This document shows, piece by piece, positions 30,727 to 40,053 of a stretch of DNA of 64,000 bases; the stretch's first letter is position 1; every line of letters begins with the position of its first letter. Under the pieces are notes generated by a model that did no database searches, had not been told where the DNA came from, and saw only the letters and a program-made list of their open reading frames with translations. The position numbers were made by a program, and so were the translations under genes. This DNA is from CALOBA01 sp942491465 (GTDB lineage Bacteria; Pseudomonadota; Gammaproteobacteria; Chromatiales; Chromatiaceae), in contig CALOBA010000073.1 in the NCBI GenBank assembly GCA_942491465.1, positions 1 through 64,000 of the forward strand, given 5' to 3'.

Positions 30727-31388
30727 TCAGGCTAGCGCTTGATCGGCGAGGCTGACAAGCTCCGCCGGGGCCGAAAACAGCCGATCGGGCCTTGCCGCGC
30801 GCAGCACATCGGCGTCGTTGTAGCCCCAGCCGACGGCGCCGGCGGCCATGCCTGCGGCCGGGCGGCGGCGATGTCGCGGACCTCGTCGCCGATGTAGATC
30901 GCGCGTTCGGCGTCGACCCGACAGCGGCGCAGGATGCGTTTGAGTCGCGCCGCCTTGCCGGAGATGGCGATGCCGCATTCCAGCCGCTCGAACCGCGCCA
31001 TCCCCGTCTCGCCGAGCACGGCCTGGACATTGGCCCGGCTGTTGGAGGTGGCCAGCGCGAGGCGCAGCCCCGCGCCGTGTAGCTGGGCGAGCCGGTCGTC
31101 GACGTCGGCGAAGGGCCGGATGCGGTGGATCTCGCGGCCCATGCGGCGGCGCAGGTCGCGCGCGATCAGCGGTACCTTCCAGCGGGCCACGCCGAGGCTG
31201 GCGAAGACCTCGGCGGCGCTCAGCCGGCGCAGGGCCGGAACCTCGGCCGGACCGACCTGGCGGAAGTGCCAGCGCCGGGCGCAGTCGTTGAGCACGCCGG
31301 TGAACCAGGGGTAGCTGTCGGCCAAGGTGCCGTCGAAGTCGAGCACGACCAGCGCGAATGGCGGACGGGATGGCGTTTGTGCCGGCAT
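30727..31388 (-). pseudogene. HAD family phosphatase, single-base frameshift
   Basis: From ATG 31388 the frame encodes a phosphoglycolate-phosphatase-like HAD hydrolase: motif I VVLDFDGTLADSYPWF, a helical cap, motif II LALATSNSRANV, the Lys of motif III in ISGKAARLKRIL, and motif IV YIGDEVRDIAAAR. One base is missing at about 30857. The proper end (AAGMAAGAVGWGYNDADVLR...SLADQALA) continues in the other frame to 30727. The in-frame product replaces the last 35 residues with an Arg/Pro-rich tail. Catalytic motifs precede the break, so a partly functional product or a sequencing error are both possible. Confidence 0.8.
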
Positions 31389-31445
31389 TAGTGGCACCCT
31401 TGCGCAGCGCACCCCGCCCGAGCCCAACCCCTGAGGAGCCGACCA

Positions 31446-31643
31446 ATGCCATTGCCCGCCGTTCCCGGTATCGCCTGGGTCATCGTCGCCATCGGCGCGG
31501 CCTTGTCCATGTTGCTGTTCGTCCACCTGTTCGGCCAGGCGGTGCAGTGGGTCGTGCTGGTGGTGGGTATCATCGGCGGGCTGGTGGGCATCGCGGCGTT
31601 GGTGGAGATGCTGCGCGATCTGCTGCGGCGCAGGGATTCATGA
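31446..31643 (+). CDS. small two-span membrane protein
   Basis: This 65-residue protein has two hydrophobic helices (GIAWVIVAIGAALSMLLFVHLF and VQWVVLVVGIIGGLVGIAAL) and a basic end (EMLRDLLRRRDS). It starts at ATG 31446 after TGAGGAG. The following membrane protein gene overlaps its stop (ATGA). No family recognised. Confidence 0.65.
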   Translation: MPLPAVPGIAWVIVAIGAALSMLLFVHLFGQAVQWVVLVVGIIGGLVGIAALVEMLRDLLRRRDS

Positions 31644-32008
31644 GCAGCGCCAACGCCTTTGCGCTGCTGGCCCTGGGTCTGCTGCTGGGCATGTTCGGCT
31701 TTTCCTACTACGACCAGCGCTATCGGCTGGTGCGGCGGCTGCTCGGCTGGCGGGCGATGCGTTGGCTGCTGTGGCCGGCGATCGCCGCGCTGTTGCTGCT
31801 GGGCGGGGTGGCGCTGTGGCTGGGCCACCTGATCGGGCTGGTGCTCGGCTTCATGGCGCTGGTGCTGTTCCTGATCGGCTACACCGGCGACGCCTATCCC
31901 TGGCTGTCGAAGGTGCTGCTGATGGCGGCCATGTTTACGTTGATCCACGCCATGCTCGTCTATCTGGAGGGGCTGAGCCTGGTGGACTGGATGCGGATCA
32001 AACTCTGA
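31640..32008 (+). CDS. small membrane protein, four spans
   Basis: The 122-residue protein has hydrophobic stretches at FALLALGLLLGMFGFSYY, LLWPAIAALLLLGGVALWLG, LIGLVLGFMALVLFLIGYTG and VLLMAAMFTLIHAMLVYLEG. It starts at ATG 31640, overlapping the upstream stop, so the two small membrane proteins are probably co-produced. Function unknown. Confidence 0.65.
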   Translation: MSSANAFALLALGLLLGMFGFSYYDQRYRLVRRLLGWRAMRWLLWPAIAALLLLGGVALWLGHLIGLVLGFMALVLFLIGYTGDAYPWLSKVLLMAAMFTLIHAMLVYLEGLSLVDWMRIKL

Positions 32009-32027
32009 CGGCCGGGTCAGGATTTCG

Positions 32028-32513
32028 TCAGCAGCGCCCGGCAGGCGGCCGGCGGGCGCCGCGGGGCTGGGATAGATCGCCGACCATCACCAGCCGGCCG
32101 TTGCGACGGTCTATGGCCTGTCCGAGCCTTTCCACCAGCGCCAGCGTCTCCGGGTGGCCGTAGTAGCGGTTGCGATGCCGACGGATGGCGACATAGCCGC
32201 GCCCCTGGGCCGCTAGGGCACCGCTGCGGCAGTCCCAAGACCGCACGCATGCCTACTCGGTGCCGTGGGAGCGACTTGCAGTCGCGACTTCCCGCGTCGC
32301 GGCGGTCGCGATTCCGCACCTCGCACGCCAGGCCTGGTCTCCGCGGCACACAAGCACTAGCCCCACGGCGCACCGAAGCCCTTCGACGCCCGCCGGTCGC
32401 CCAGGGGCGGTGGTCTGGATACGGGACCAGGGCGTCTCGGCGGCGATCCCCGCGTTTGCGGCGAGCAGGCCGAGCAGGATCGACGCGGCGAGCGCGCCCT
32501 CGGGGCCGTTCAA
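32028..32513 (-). pseudogene. remnant of penicillin-insensitive murein endopeptidase (MepA-like)
   Basis: The minus strand opens with a signal peptide (MNGPEGALAASILLGLLAAN AGIAAETPW) and SRIQTTAPGRPAGVEG, fitting the start of a MepA-like LAS peptidase. Around 32247-32390 a REP-like tract (GGGAGCGACTTGCAGTCGCG) interrupts it. The homology resumes at SWDCRSGALAAQGRGYVAIR RHRNRYYGHPETL...VGDLSQPRG and stops before the HASHQxGLDVD metal-binding motif. The enzyme would cut peptidoglycan cross-links in the periplasm, but this copy is dead. Confidence 0.65.
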
Positions 32514-32916
32514 CTGCTCTTTCTAGGATCATTGTTTCCCCTCTTGCCACCATCTGCGGTGGGCGTTTCTGTGCGGGCATTGTAGCCGACGCGGTGTGCG
32601 TTGCCGTCTCTACCGTTGCGGCTGTATTCCGGTGGACTGCGCGCTGCTCAATACAGCGGACTTGGGTCCGCCGCGGCTGGCAAAAAAAGGGCCGGCTACG
32701 GCGACGCCTCTTGTTGATGGTCCGGGCAAGGGGAAATGCTGAGGCCGGGAGACAGCCAAGCCGAACAGACAAGCAAACCCTATAGGTTTCATCGATCCTG
32801 ATCATGCGGCCAAACGATTGTACGCATGGGCTCGCCGCGTCTAGCCTTGTGCTGGAACGATAAGCACTGGCAACGACCAGCCGGTGCGGCAACCACACCA
32901 CACTGCGGAGGAGACC
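32514..32916. other. intergenic stretch upstream of katG
   Basis: No convincing gene on either strand. A katG promoter and a possible OxyR or PerR site would be expected here, but I see no match good enough to place. Confidence 0.4.
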
Positions 32917-35091
32917 ATGGAAAACACTGCGATGACAACCGCCGGCAAATGCCCGGTGATGCATGGCGCCAACACGGCCGCCGGGGACTCGAACATGGAC
33001 TGGTGGCCCAATGCGCTGAATCTCGACATCCTGCATCAGCACGACACCAAGACCGATCCGATGGGGGAGGACTTCGACTACCGCGAAGCCGTTCAGCAAC
33101 TCGACGTGGAGGCGCTGAAGCAGGACCTGCACGCCCTGATGACCGACAGTCAGGCCTGGTGGCCGGCGGACTGGGGGCACTACGGCGGTCTGATGATCCG
33201 CATGGCCTGGCACGCGGCCGGCAGCTATCGGATCGCCGATGGCCGCGGCGGTGCCGGCACCGGCAACCAGCGCTTCGCCCCGCTCAACAGTTGGCCCGAC
33301 AACGTCAACCTCGACAAGGCGCGCCGGCTGCTCTGGCCGATCAAGAAGAAGTACGGCAATCGGCTGAGCTGGGCCGACCTGATCATCCTGGCCGGCACCG
33401 TCGCCTATGAGTCCATGGGGCTTCGGACCTTCGGCTTCGGCTTTGGGCGGGAGGACATCTGGCACCCGGAGAAGGACACCTATTGGGGGGCCGAGAAGGC
33501 GTGGCTGGCCACCAGCGATGATCCCGACAGTCGCTACTCCGGCGAGCGCGACCTGGAGAACCCGCTGGCCGCCGTGATGATGGGTCTGATCTACGTCAAT
33601 CCCGAAGGCGTCGACGGTAAGCCCGATCCGCTGAAGACCGCACAGGACGTGCGCGAGACCTTCGCCCGCATGGCGATGAACGATGAGGAGACCGTCGCCC
33701 TCACCGCCGGCGGCCACACCGTCGGCAAGTGCCACGGCAACGGCGATGCTGGCCTACTCGGCCCCGAGCCGGAAGCTGCTTCGGTGGAGGATCAGGGTCT
33801 GGGTTGGATGCAGAAGACCCGCCGCGGCATCGGTCGAGACACCGTCAGCAGCGGTATCGAAGGCGCCTGGACCACCGAACCCACCCGCTGGGACGGCGGC
33901 TACTTCGCCATGCTGTTGGAGCACGACTGGGCGCTTAAGAAGAGCCCCGCCGGCGCCTGGCAATGGCAGCCGGTGGACATTCGCGAAGAGGACAAGCCGG
34001 TCGACGTCGAAGAACCGTCGATCCGCTACGACCCGATCATGACCGATGCCGACATGGCCATGAAGATGGACCCGATCTATCGGGAGATCGCCGAACGCTT
34101 CCACGCCGACCCGGACCAGCTGTCGGAGGTGTTCGCACGCGCCTGGTTCAAGCTCACCCACCGTGACATGGGTCCCAAGGCCCGTTACATCGGCCCCGAC
34201 GTCCCGCAGGAGGACCTGATCTGGCAGGACCCGGTGCCCGCCGGCCCAACCGACTACGACATCGATGCCGTCAAAACCAAGATTGCCGCCGCGGGCCTGA
34301 GCGTCGGCGAGATGGTCGCCACCGCTTGGGACAGCGCGCGAACCTTCCGCAGCTCAGACATGCGTGGTGGCGCCAATGGGGCACGCATCCGCCTGGCCCC
34401 GCAGCAGGACTGGGAGGGCAACGAGCCCGAACGTCTGGCCCGGGTGCTGGGCGTGCTCGCGGGCATCGCCGCCGAGACCGGTGCCAGCCTGGCCGATGTC
34501 ATCGTGCTCGCCGGCAATGTCGGTATCGAGCAGGCGGTTGAGGCGGCCGGCTACGACATCCGGGTCCCCTTCGCCCCGGGCCGCGGCGATGCCACCGATG
34601 AGATGACCGACGCGGACTCCTTCGCGCCGTTGGAGCCTGTCCACGACGGCTACCGCAACTGGCTCAAGAAGGCGTACGCCGTCAGCGCCGAGGAGCTGCT
34701 GCTCGACCGCACCCAGCTCATGGGACTGACCGCCCCGGAGATGACCGTCTTGGTCGGCGGTCTGCGCGTCCTGGGCGCCAACTATGGCGGTACCAAGCAC
34801 GGCGTCTTTACCGACCGCGAAGGGGTCCTGAGCAACGACTTCTTCGTCAACCTCACCGACATGGCTTATCGCTGGGAACCCGTGGGCGACAACCTCTACG
34901 AGGTCCGCGACCGGCAGACCGGCGCGGTCAAGTGGACGGCGACCCGCGTCGACCTCGTGTTCGGCTCCAACGCCATCCTGCGTGCATACGCCGAGGTGTA
35001 TGCCCAAGACGATAGCCGGGAGAAGCTCATCCACGACTTCATCGCCGCCTGGGTCAAGGTGATGAACGCCGACCGCTTCGATCTCGCTTAG
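32917..35091 (+). CDS. katG: catalase-peroxidase
   Basis: The 724-residue bifunctional heme enzyme removes hydrogen peroxide. It starts at ATG 32917 with GGAGGAG six bases before. Distal pocket: LMIRMAWHAAGSYR with the catalytic Arg-Trp-His. Proximal His: VALTAGGHTVGKCHGNGD. The Tyr of the Met-Tyr-Trp adduct lies in LIYVNPEGVDGKPDP. The C-terminal half repeats the fold (TAWDSARTFRSSDMRGGANG, RLAPQQDWEGNEP) without heme ligation. Length and motifs are complete. The 90-bp palindromic element begins five bases after the stop. Confidence 0.97.
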   Translation: MENTAMTTAGKCPVMHGANTAAGDSNMDWWPNALNLDILHQHDTKTDPMGEDFDYREAVQQLDVEALKQDLHALMTDSQAWWPADWGHYGGLMIRMAWHAAGSYRIADGRGGAGTGNQRFAPLNSWPDNVNLDKARRLLWPIKKKYGNRLSWADLIILAGTVAYESMGLRTFGFGFGREDIWHPEKDTYWGAEKAWLATSDDPDSRYSGERDLENPLAAVMMGLIYVNPEGVDGKPDPLKTAQDVRETFARMAMNDEETVALTAGGHTVGKCHGNGDAGLLGPEPEAASVEDQGLGWMQKTRRGIGRDTVSSGIEGAWTTEPTRWDGGYFAMLLEHDWALKKSPAGAWQWQPVDIREEDKPVDVEEPSIRYDPIMTDADMAMKMDPIYREIAERFHADPDQLSEVFARAWFKLTHRDMGPKARYIGPDVPQEDLIWQDPVPAGPTDYDIDAVKTKIAAAGLSVGEMVATAWDSARTFRSSDMRGGANGARIRLAPQQDWEGNEPERLARVLGVLAGIAAETGASLADVIVLAGNVGIEQAVEAAGYDIRVPFAPGRGDATDEMTDADSFAPLEPVHDGYRNWLKKAYAVSAEELLLDRTQLMGLTAPEMTVLVGGLRVLGANYGGTKHGVFTDREGVLSNDFFVNLTDMAYRWEPVGDNLYEVRDRQTGAVKWTATRVDLVFGSNAILRAYAEVYAQDDSREKLIHDFIAAWVKVMNADRFDLA

Positions 35092-35095
35092 TCAA

Positions 35096-35184
35096 GGTTC
35101 AGAAACAAGTGGTGCAGGCGCAACCACGAAATGGCCAGTCAAAAGGTTTAGCGAGCGGGCGTCTGCGCCACTTGTTTCTGAACC
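35096..35184 (-). repeat. 90-bp palindromic dispersed element, copy 2
   Basis: Inverted copy of 970-1059: ends GGTTCAGAAACAAGTGG and CCACTTGTTTCTGAACC, same interior with few substitutions. It lies five bases after the katG stop and probably acts as its transcription terminator. The short flanks CTTAG/CTAAG next to the two copies differ in context, so no target duplication can be claimed. Confidence 0.8.
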
Positions 35185-35333
35185 GATCCTTAGCCCTTCC
35201 CGCGTGCGCCGACTTCAGTCGGCAATGCGGGGGCGGCGGCTGCCGGCCAGCAGCGCGCAGTCCACCCGTCGTGTTGGTGGATGTGGCTGCGCGCATTCAA
35301 CCTGCGGCTGGCCGCTGAGGACCGGGACCCGGC

Positions 35334-37568
35334 TCAGCCGCGCCGCTTACCGCGCCGCTTGCGCTTGCCTTGATCCTTGGCCGAATCGGGCAGCACGAAG
35401 TCGATCTTCTTGTCTTCCAGATTGACGGCGGCGACCTGTACCCGCAGCCGATCACCTAATCGGTAGACGCGGCCGGTGCGCTCACCGGTCAGGCGATGGC
35501 CGACGGGGTCGAAGTGGTAGTAGTCGTTGTCCAGCGCGGTGATGTGGATCAGGCCGTCGATGTAGACGTCGTCAAGCTGGACGAACAGCCCGAAGCCCTG
35601 GACGCTGGTGATGGTCCCTTCGAGCTCTTCGCCGAGCTTGTCCTGCATGTACTCGCACTTGAGCCAGTCCGATACATCGCGGGTGGCCTCGTCGGCGCGG
35701 CGCTCGGTGCCGGAGCATTGCTCGCCGATCTGCTGCAGCGCGGGCTTGGAGTAGTCCAGGTTGGCGCCGGTGCCGCCGGCGATGACGTGCTTGATGATGC
35801 GGTGGACGATCAGGTCCGGGAAGCGGCGGATGGGGGAGGTGAAGTGGGTGTAGGCATCGAAGGCGAGGCCGAAGTGGCCGCAGTTGTCCGAGCTGTACAT
35901 GGCCTGCTTCATGGAGCGCAGCAGCACGGTCTGGATGAGCTGGAAGTCGGGCCGGTCGCGCACGGCGTCGAGCAGGGTGCCGTAGTCCTTGGCGGTGGGC
36001 TTGGCGCCGCCGGGGAGGTTCAGGCCCAGCTCGGCGAGGAAATCGCGCAGGTCCGAGAGCTTCTCCTGCGTCGGTGTTTCGTGGATGCGGAACAGGGCCG
36101 GGACGCGCTTGCGCTCGAACAGCCTGGCGGCGGCGACGTTGGCCGCGAGCATGCACTCTTCGATGATGCGGTGGGCGTCGTTGCGCACCGTGGGCTCGAT
36201 CGATTCAATCCGGTGATCGTCGTTGATGATGAACTTCGTCTCGACGGTGTCGAAATCGATGGCGCCGCGGGTGGAGCGCGCCTCCAGCAGGGTCTGGTAG
36301 AGGCTGTAGAGTTCATGCAGATGGGGCAGCAGCGCGGCGTGCTGCTCGCAGAGGGTCGGGTCGCCGTCCACCAGCATGGCGGCGACCTGGTCATAGGTCA
36401 GTCGCGCCTGGGAGCGCATCACGCCCTCGAAGAAGCGCGAGCGGGTGATCTTGCCCTCGCGATTGACGTAGAGCTCGCAGCACATGCACAGCCGGTCGAC
36501 GTGCGGATTCAGCGAGCACAGGCCGTTGGACAGGACCTCCGGCAGCATCGGGATGACGCGGTTGGGGAAGTAGACCGAGTTGCCACGGTTCAGTGCCTCC
36601 TGGTCCAGGGCGCTGTCCGGTGCCACGTAGGCCGAGACGTCGGCGATGCAGACCAGGAGCTTCCAGCCCTTGGGCTTGCGCTCGCAGTAAACGGCATCGT
36701 CGAAGTCGCGGGCGTCGGCGCCGTCGATGGTGACCAGGGGCAGGGCGCGCAGGTCGGTGCGTTCGGCCTTGGCCGCCTCGGGCACCTCGTCGGTGAAGCC
36801 GGTGATTGCCTGCTCGACGGCCTCGGGCCACTCTATAGGTAGGGCGTGGGCGCGGATGGCGATGTCGGTCTCCATCCCCGGGGCCAGGTCGTCGCCCAAG
36901 ACCTCGATGACGCGCCCGATGGGCTGGGTGCGGCGGGTGGGCTGGTCGGTGATCTCGGCGACAACGATCTGGCCGTGGCTGGCCCCGCTGGTGCGCTCGC
37001 TGGGGATGATCACGTCTTGGGGCAGCCGGCGGTTGTCCGGGACCACTACACCGACGCCGCTCTCCAGGTAGAAGCGCCCGACGATGGTGCGGGTACCGCG
37101 CTCGAGCATCTCCACCAGCGAGCCTTCGAGCCGACCGCGGCGGTCGCGGCCGGTGACCCGGGCCACGATGCGGTCGCCGTGGAACAGGCCGCGCATCTCC
37201 TTGGGCTCCAGGAACAGGTCGTCGCCGCCTTCGTCGGGCTTCAGGAAGCCGAAGCCGTCGGGGTGGCCGATGACGCGCCCGGCGATCAGATCACGCTTGT
37301 TGACCAGACAGAAGGCCTCGCGGCGATTGCGCACCAACTGTCCGTCGCGAACCATGGCGCCTAAGCGGCGCTCCAGCGCGGTGAGGTCCTCGTCGCCACT
37401 GAGGACTAGGGCCTTGGCGACCTCGGCGAAGGCCATGGGCGCACCGTGCTCGGTGAGGGCCTCCAGGATAAACTCCCGCGACGGGATGGGGTTGGCGTAC
37501 TTCTTCGCCTCGCGCTGGCGATGGGGATCCAGATCCTTGGCGGTTACGTTCTTTTTACGTCTAGACAC
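35334..37568 (-). CDS. rnr: ribonuclease R
   Basis: The 744-residue 3'-5' exoribonuclease has an N-terminal winged helix (REFILEALTEHGAPMAFAEV), cold-shock domains, the RNB catalytic core and a C-terminal S1 domain (LEGTITSVQGFGLFVQLDDV), with a Lys/Arg tail. The RNB motif VTIDGADARDFDDAVYC carries the four Asp that bind Mg. HFTSPIRRFPDLIVHRIIKH is the second signature. It starts at GTG 37568. It degrades structured RNA, and the basic tail favours ribosome association. The tRNA-Leu gene is divergent. Confidence 0.96.
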   Translation of the reverse strand: MSRRKKNVTAKDLDPHRQREAKKYANPIPSREFILEALTEHGAPMAFAEVAKALVLSGDEDLTALERRLGAMVRDGQLVRNRREAFCLVNKRDLIAGRVIGHPDGFGFLKPDEGGDDLFLEPKEMRGLFHGDRIVARVTGRDRRGRLEGSLVEMLERGTRTIVGRFYLESGVGVVVPDNRRLPQDVIIPSERTSGASHGQIVVAEITDQPTRRTQPIGRVIEVLGDDLAPGMETDIAIRAHALPIEWPEAVEQAITGFTDEVPEAAKAERTDLRALPLVTIDGADARDFDDAVYCERKPKGWKLLVCIADVSAYVAPDSALDQEALNRGNSVYFPNRVIPMLPEVLSNGLCSLNPHVDRLCMCCELYVNREGKITRSRFFEGVMRSQARLTYDQVAAMLVDGDPTLCEQHAALLPHLHELYSLYQTLLEARSTRGAIDFDTVETKFIINDDHRIESIEPTVRNDAHRIIEECMLAANVAAARLFERKRVPALFRIHETPTQEKLSDLRDFLAELGLNLPGGAKPTAKDYGTLLDAVRDRPDFQLIQTVLLRSMKQAMYSSDNCGHFGLAFDAYTHFTSPIRRFPDLIVHRIIKHVIAGGTGANLDYSKPALQQIGEQCSGTERRADEATRDVSDWLKCEYMQDKLGEELEGTITSVQGFGLFVQLDDVYIDGLIHITALDNDYYHFDPVGHRLTGERTGRVYRLGDRLRVQVAAVNLEDKKIDFVLPDSAKDQGKRKRRGKRRG

Positions 37569-37609
37569 AAGGTTTTAGTTTCCGTGCTGAAAAGCTTGTT
37601 AGTCTACCG

Positions 37610-37638
37610 TTGACAAGGCGTCCTTGTCTCACTAATAT
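37610..37638 (+). promoter_or_regulatory. consensus promoter of tRNA-Leu
   Basis: TTGACA (37610-37615), a 17-bp spacer and TAATAT (37633-37638) form a near-perfect sigma-70 promoter, followed by a GC-rich discriminator (GCGCGC) of the kind linked to stringent control. The tRNA starts 40 bp further on. Confidence 0.85.
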
Positions 37639-37677
37639 GCGCGCTTCCCCGGCGGCCACCGTCGGGTTCCCCCCTTT

Positions 37678-37764
37678 GCCGAGGTGGCGGAATTGGTAGA
37701 CGCGCACGGTTCAGGTCCGTGTGGGAGAAATCCCGTGGAGGTTCAAGTCCTCTTCTCGGCACCA
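37678..37764 (+). tRNA. tRNA-Leu(CAG)
   Basis: The 87-nt class II tRNA has acceptor GCCGAGG pairing with the 3' CTCGGC, D-loop AATTGGTAGAC, anticodon CAG in ACGGTTCAGGTCCGT, a long variable arm (TGGGAGAAATCCCGT) and T-loop GGTTCAAGTCC. Discriminator A is followed by an encoded CCA (37762-37764). It decodes CUG, the main Leu codon in this GC-rich genome. Confidence 0.97.
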
Positions 37765-38087
37765 CCTTCCCTCTCTCTTCCCGACTGACCGCAGGTCGCT
37801 TCGAGCCAAGCTCGCGCCCTGCCGGCCCGGAAGACCGCCCACCCCATCGCCACCGTCGCCCATCAGGGTCTCCGACGCCGGCCGATGATGGTGACGGCAA
37901 ACCCGCCGACGCACATCAATGCCCCCGGCTTCCCCGCTGCATCTCCGCCCGGTCTCCGTCCGCGAGCCAAAAAAGAGCTGGAGGAAGACCATGTTGTATC
38001 GATGGCCTGCGCTGCTGGCACTCCATGGTTTTGCTGAGCCTAAGCTACGCTGGACGGCAGGCCCCCCGAGCCGGACCGGGATCGGCT
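37765..38087. other. intergenic stretch after tRNA-Leu
   Basis: No supported gene. The minus-strand frame that runs through the tRNA is a known kind of spurious ORF (see rejected items). Confidence 0.5.
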
Positions 38088-38578
38088 TCAGCTTGAGGTC
38101 AGCACCTTTACCACGGCCCCCGATCGGGCATCGATCCAGACATCGTAGGTAAAGTCTGCCGTGCGCACGCCTGGGTCGTCCGTGCCGGGCTCCGGAAAGA
38201 CCACGCTGTAGTGGTCATCCTCCAGCCGCACGGTCAGGCGGCCATACAGATCGTAGTGCTCATAGCCCTTGACTGCGGCTAGGGCCGCCTCAATAGCGGC
38301 GGCCCGGAGATGATCCGTTGACCGGCGATGGTCGGCGCCAGACGGGCGACAGGATTGTCACCTGATGCCGCCGAGGTGCCCAGCGTGGTCCCGAGCTGTC
38401 GATCGATCTGCACCGTAATGATCTCGGTCTGGGCCTGGTCCGGACCGGCCAGCCGGCTAAGCTGGACCTCGTAGGTCGCCTGCAGCGGCGAGACGACGAT
38501 GTCTGTGATCTGCTCCGGCGGAAGGGGCTGGGAGACGACCTGAAGGGCTAAGGCGGCGGCCTGTTTGGCGGTAATCAT
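38088..38578 (-). pseudogene. PepSY-like small protein gene, frameshifted
   Basis: From ATG 38578 the frame reads MITAKQAAALALQVVSQPLP...TYEVQLSRLAGPDQAQTEII up to RIISG at about 38315. A frame change then joins AAAIEAALAAVKGYEHYDLYGRLTVRLEDD...FTYDVWIDARSGAVVKVLTS to the stop at 38088. The ending (modified residue, WIDARSGAVVK) recalls PepSY domains. No signal peptide is evident. A single-base change accounts for the break, so sequencing error is possible. Confidence 0.5.
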
Positions 38579-39421
38579 GACAGAGATATCGGTCAAAGCA
38601 GGGCATCATCGGGGGCCGACAGAGACCATCGACGCGCGCTGGCTAGGCGGGGTGAACCCATGGCGACGGGGCGACATGGTGTTTTAAGGTGAGGTCGTGC
38701 GGCGATCACGGCCCATGGAATGATAGCGTTAAGCAGGGCTGCCTGCCGGCTGGGGATTCGACGTAGTCGTAGACCACTCCCGGCACGTCATCCCCTGTGT
38801 CGATGCGCTGATCCGCCCCGCTTGGGCCGGTCCCGCGGGTTGAGCCGGGCGGGCTGGTGGCCGCGCGGAACTCGGTTGGCGTATGGGCATGGAATGAGGC
38901 CATGGATTAGGTCGTGCCCTCAGCACAGGGATCAGGTGCGGCCCGGATCATCGGCGGGGCGGGCGGGCAATGGGACACTGGCGCCCTGCGTTGTTGACGA
39001 CGGCGGTGAATTCGTAGGCGCCGGAGGCGGTATTGTGCTCGGCTACCCAGATCGTCGCGACACCCCGCAGCTTAGACTTGCCCGCGATCTTGGCCTGCCA
39101 TGGCGCCTCAACGCGGTTGCTCGACAGGCGGCACCGAGCGGTCTCCGCGTCCCGCCTGATCTCGTCCGACGGGCGCTGACACAGACGTTTGTCGGCTCCA
39201 CCTTGGCCTCCAGCCGACAGTGCTCGTCGCGCAGAGGCGGTTAGGTCTCCTAATCCGTGGCACGGACGTAGCATCAGAAAATTCCCACAACTACTCCAGA
39301 CGATTCTGCTTTTCAACGCGGAGGTCATGGCCTAGCGTTTATAGGGTCGGTTAGGGGTTTCCCTAGCCGGCAAGCACCTTCAAGATCAAAACGCCACCAC
39401 ATGTGCTGAAAGCAAAGGAAC
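38579..39421. other. stretch with possible decayed genes
   Basis: The minus strand at about 38950-39150 reads KIAGKSKLRGVATIWVAEHN TASGAYEFTAVVNN, which looks protein-like, but the frame before it is poor and no start is convincing. A shorter minus-strand frame at 38706-38903 is equally weak. I see nothing else to support. Confidence 0.35.
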
Positions 39422-39712
39422 ATGGACACCGAGACTAAAGAATTTTTGACACAAATGGCCCGCCGCCTAGAAAGCATTGACGACAAGCTCGCGAAACAAC
39501 GCGAGGAGGTCATGGACCGCCTAGACAGCATCGACAAGAAACTCGCGAAACAGCGCGAGGAGATCACGGACCTTCAGACGGATCGATACTGGGATCGGCA
39601 CCGTGCCAACGCGCCGGCCCCGTACATCCCAACCCGCCCAGCATCCACCCAGACCGGCCGAGCGTTCCACGAGGCTGACCGCTACCAAGCGGATCATCCT
39701 TATCGCCGCTAG
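39422..39712 (+). CDS. small coiled-coil protein with an internal repeat
   Basis: The 96-residue protein starts at ATG 39422 after AAAGGAAC. Residues 16-50 contain two copies of a heptad-like unit (SIDDKLAKQREEVMDRLD, SIDKKLAKQREEITDLQ), mirrored by a 60-bp repeat in the DNA, so an internal duplication built the helix. The C-terminal half is Pro/Arg/His-rich and probably disordered. It lies 32 bp before a MITE and ahead of the metallopeptidase locus. Function unknown. Confidence 0.65.
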   Translation: MDTETKEFLTQMARRLESIDDKLAKQREEVMDRLDSIDKKLAKQREEITDLQTDRYWDRHRANAPAPYIPTRPASTQTGRAFHEADRYQADHPYRR

Positions 39713-39735
39713 CGCCGCGGCGGCGCCCGCCGTCC

Positions 39736-39743
39736 CCGGACCC
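39736..39743. repeat. 8-bp target-site duplication of the MITE, left
   Basis: CCGGACCC here and at 39874-39881 flank the MITE exactly, the same duplication length as for the insertion sequence at 8007-9934. Confidence 0.85.
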
Positions 39744-39873
39744 GGCCTTGATCGTCCCTTGGTCCACCCAGCCAGGCAGAGCTTCCGCAGATTTCATAAT
39801 GCATTGTTTTTGCGAAAGTAAACGCCTGATACCTGACCCGCACGCAAGGTTGTGGACCAAACGATGATCAAGG
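39744..39873. mobile_element. 130-bp MITE, inverted relative to 11595-11726
   Basis: The ends are GGCCTTGATCGTCCCTTGG and, on the other side, CCAAACGATGATCAAGGCC. The interior matches the copy at 11595-11726 in inverse orientation (for example ATTGTTTTTGCGAAAGTAAA). With its target duplication this is a clean insertion. It carries no gene and must have been moved by a transposase acting on these ends. Confidence 0.88.
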
Positions 39874-39881
39874 CCCCGGAC
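39874..39881. repeat. 8-bp target-site duplication of the MITE, right
   Basis: Second copy of CCGGACCC. Confidence 0.85.
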
Positions 39882-40053
39882 CCGACCCACAGCCCGCCCG
39901 GAACTGGATGATCCCGCAAGTGACCGACTCCCATTCTAGGGGCCTGATTCCCGGACAGGTCGACCCGCACCCCCGACCGGCCGAATCGACCCAGGCTCCG
40001 TGCGCGCGCCCACAACCCGCCGACCAATCGCTCACCGCAGCGGAGTCGCGGCG

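Noticed and set aside
37604..37900. Minus-strand frame through the tRNA-Leu gene (RRGLEPPRDFSHTDLNRARL)
   Set aside because: This is the antisense reading of a tRNA-Leu, a well-known source of spurious proteins in databases.
38706..39328. Two minus-strand frames as genes
   Set aside because: Short stretches look protein-like, but starts, ribosome binding sites and continuity are missing. I note the region as possibly decayed only.
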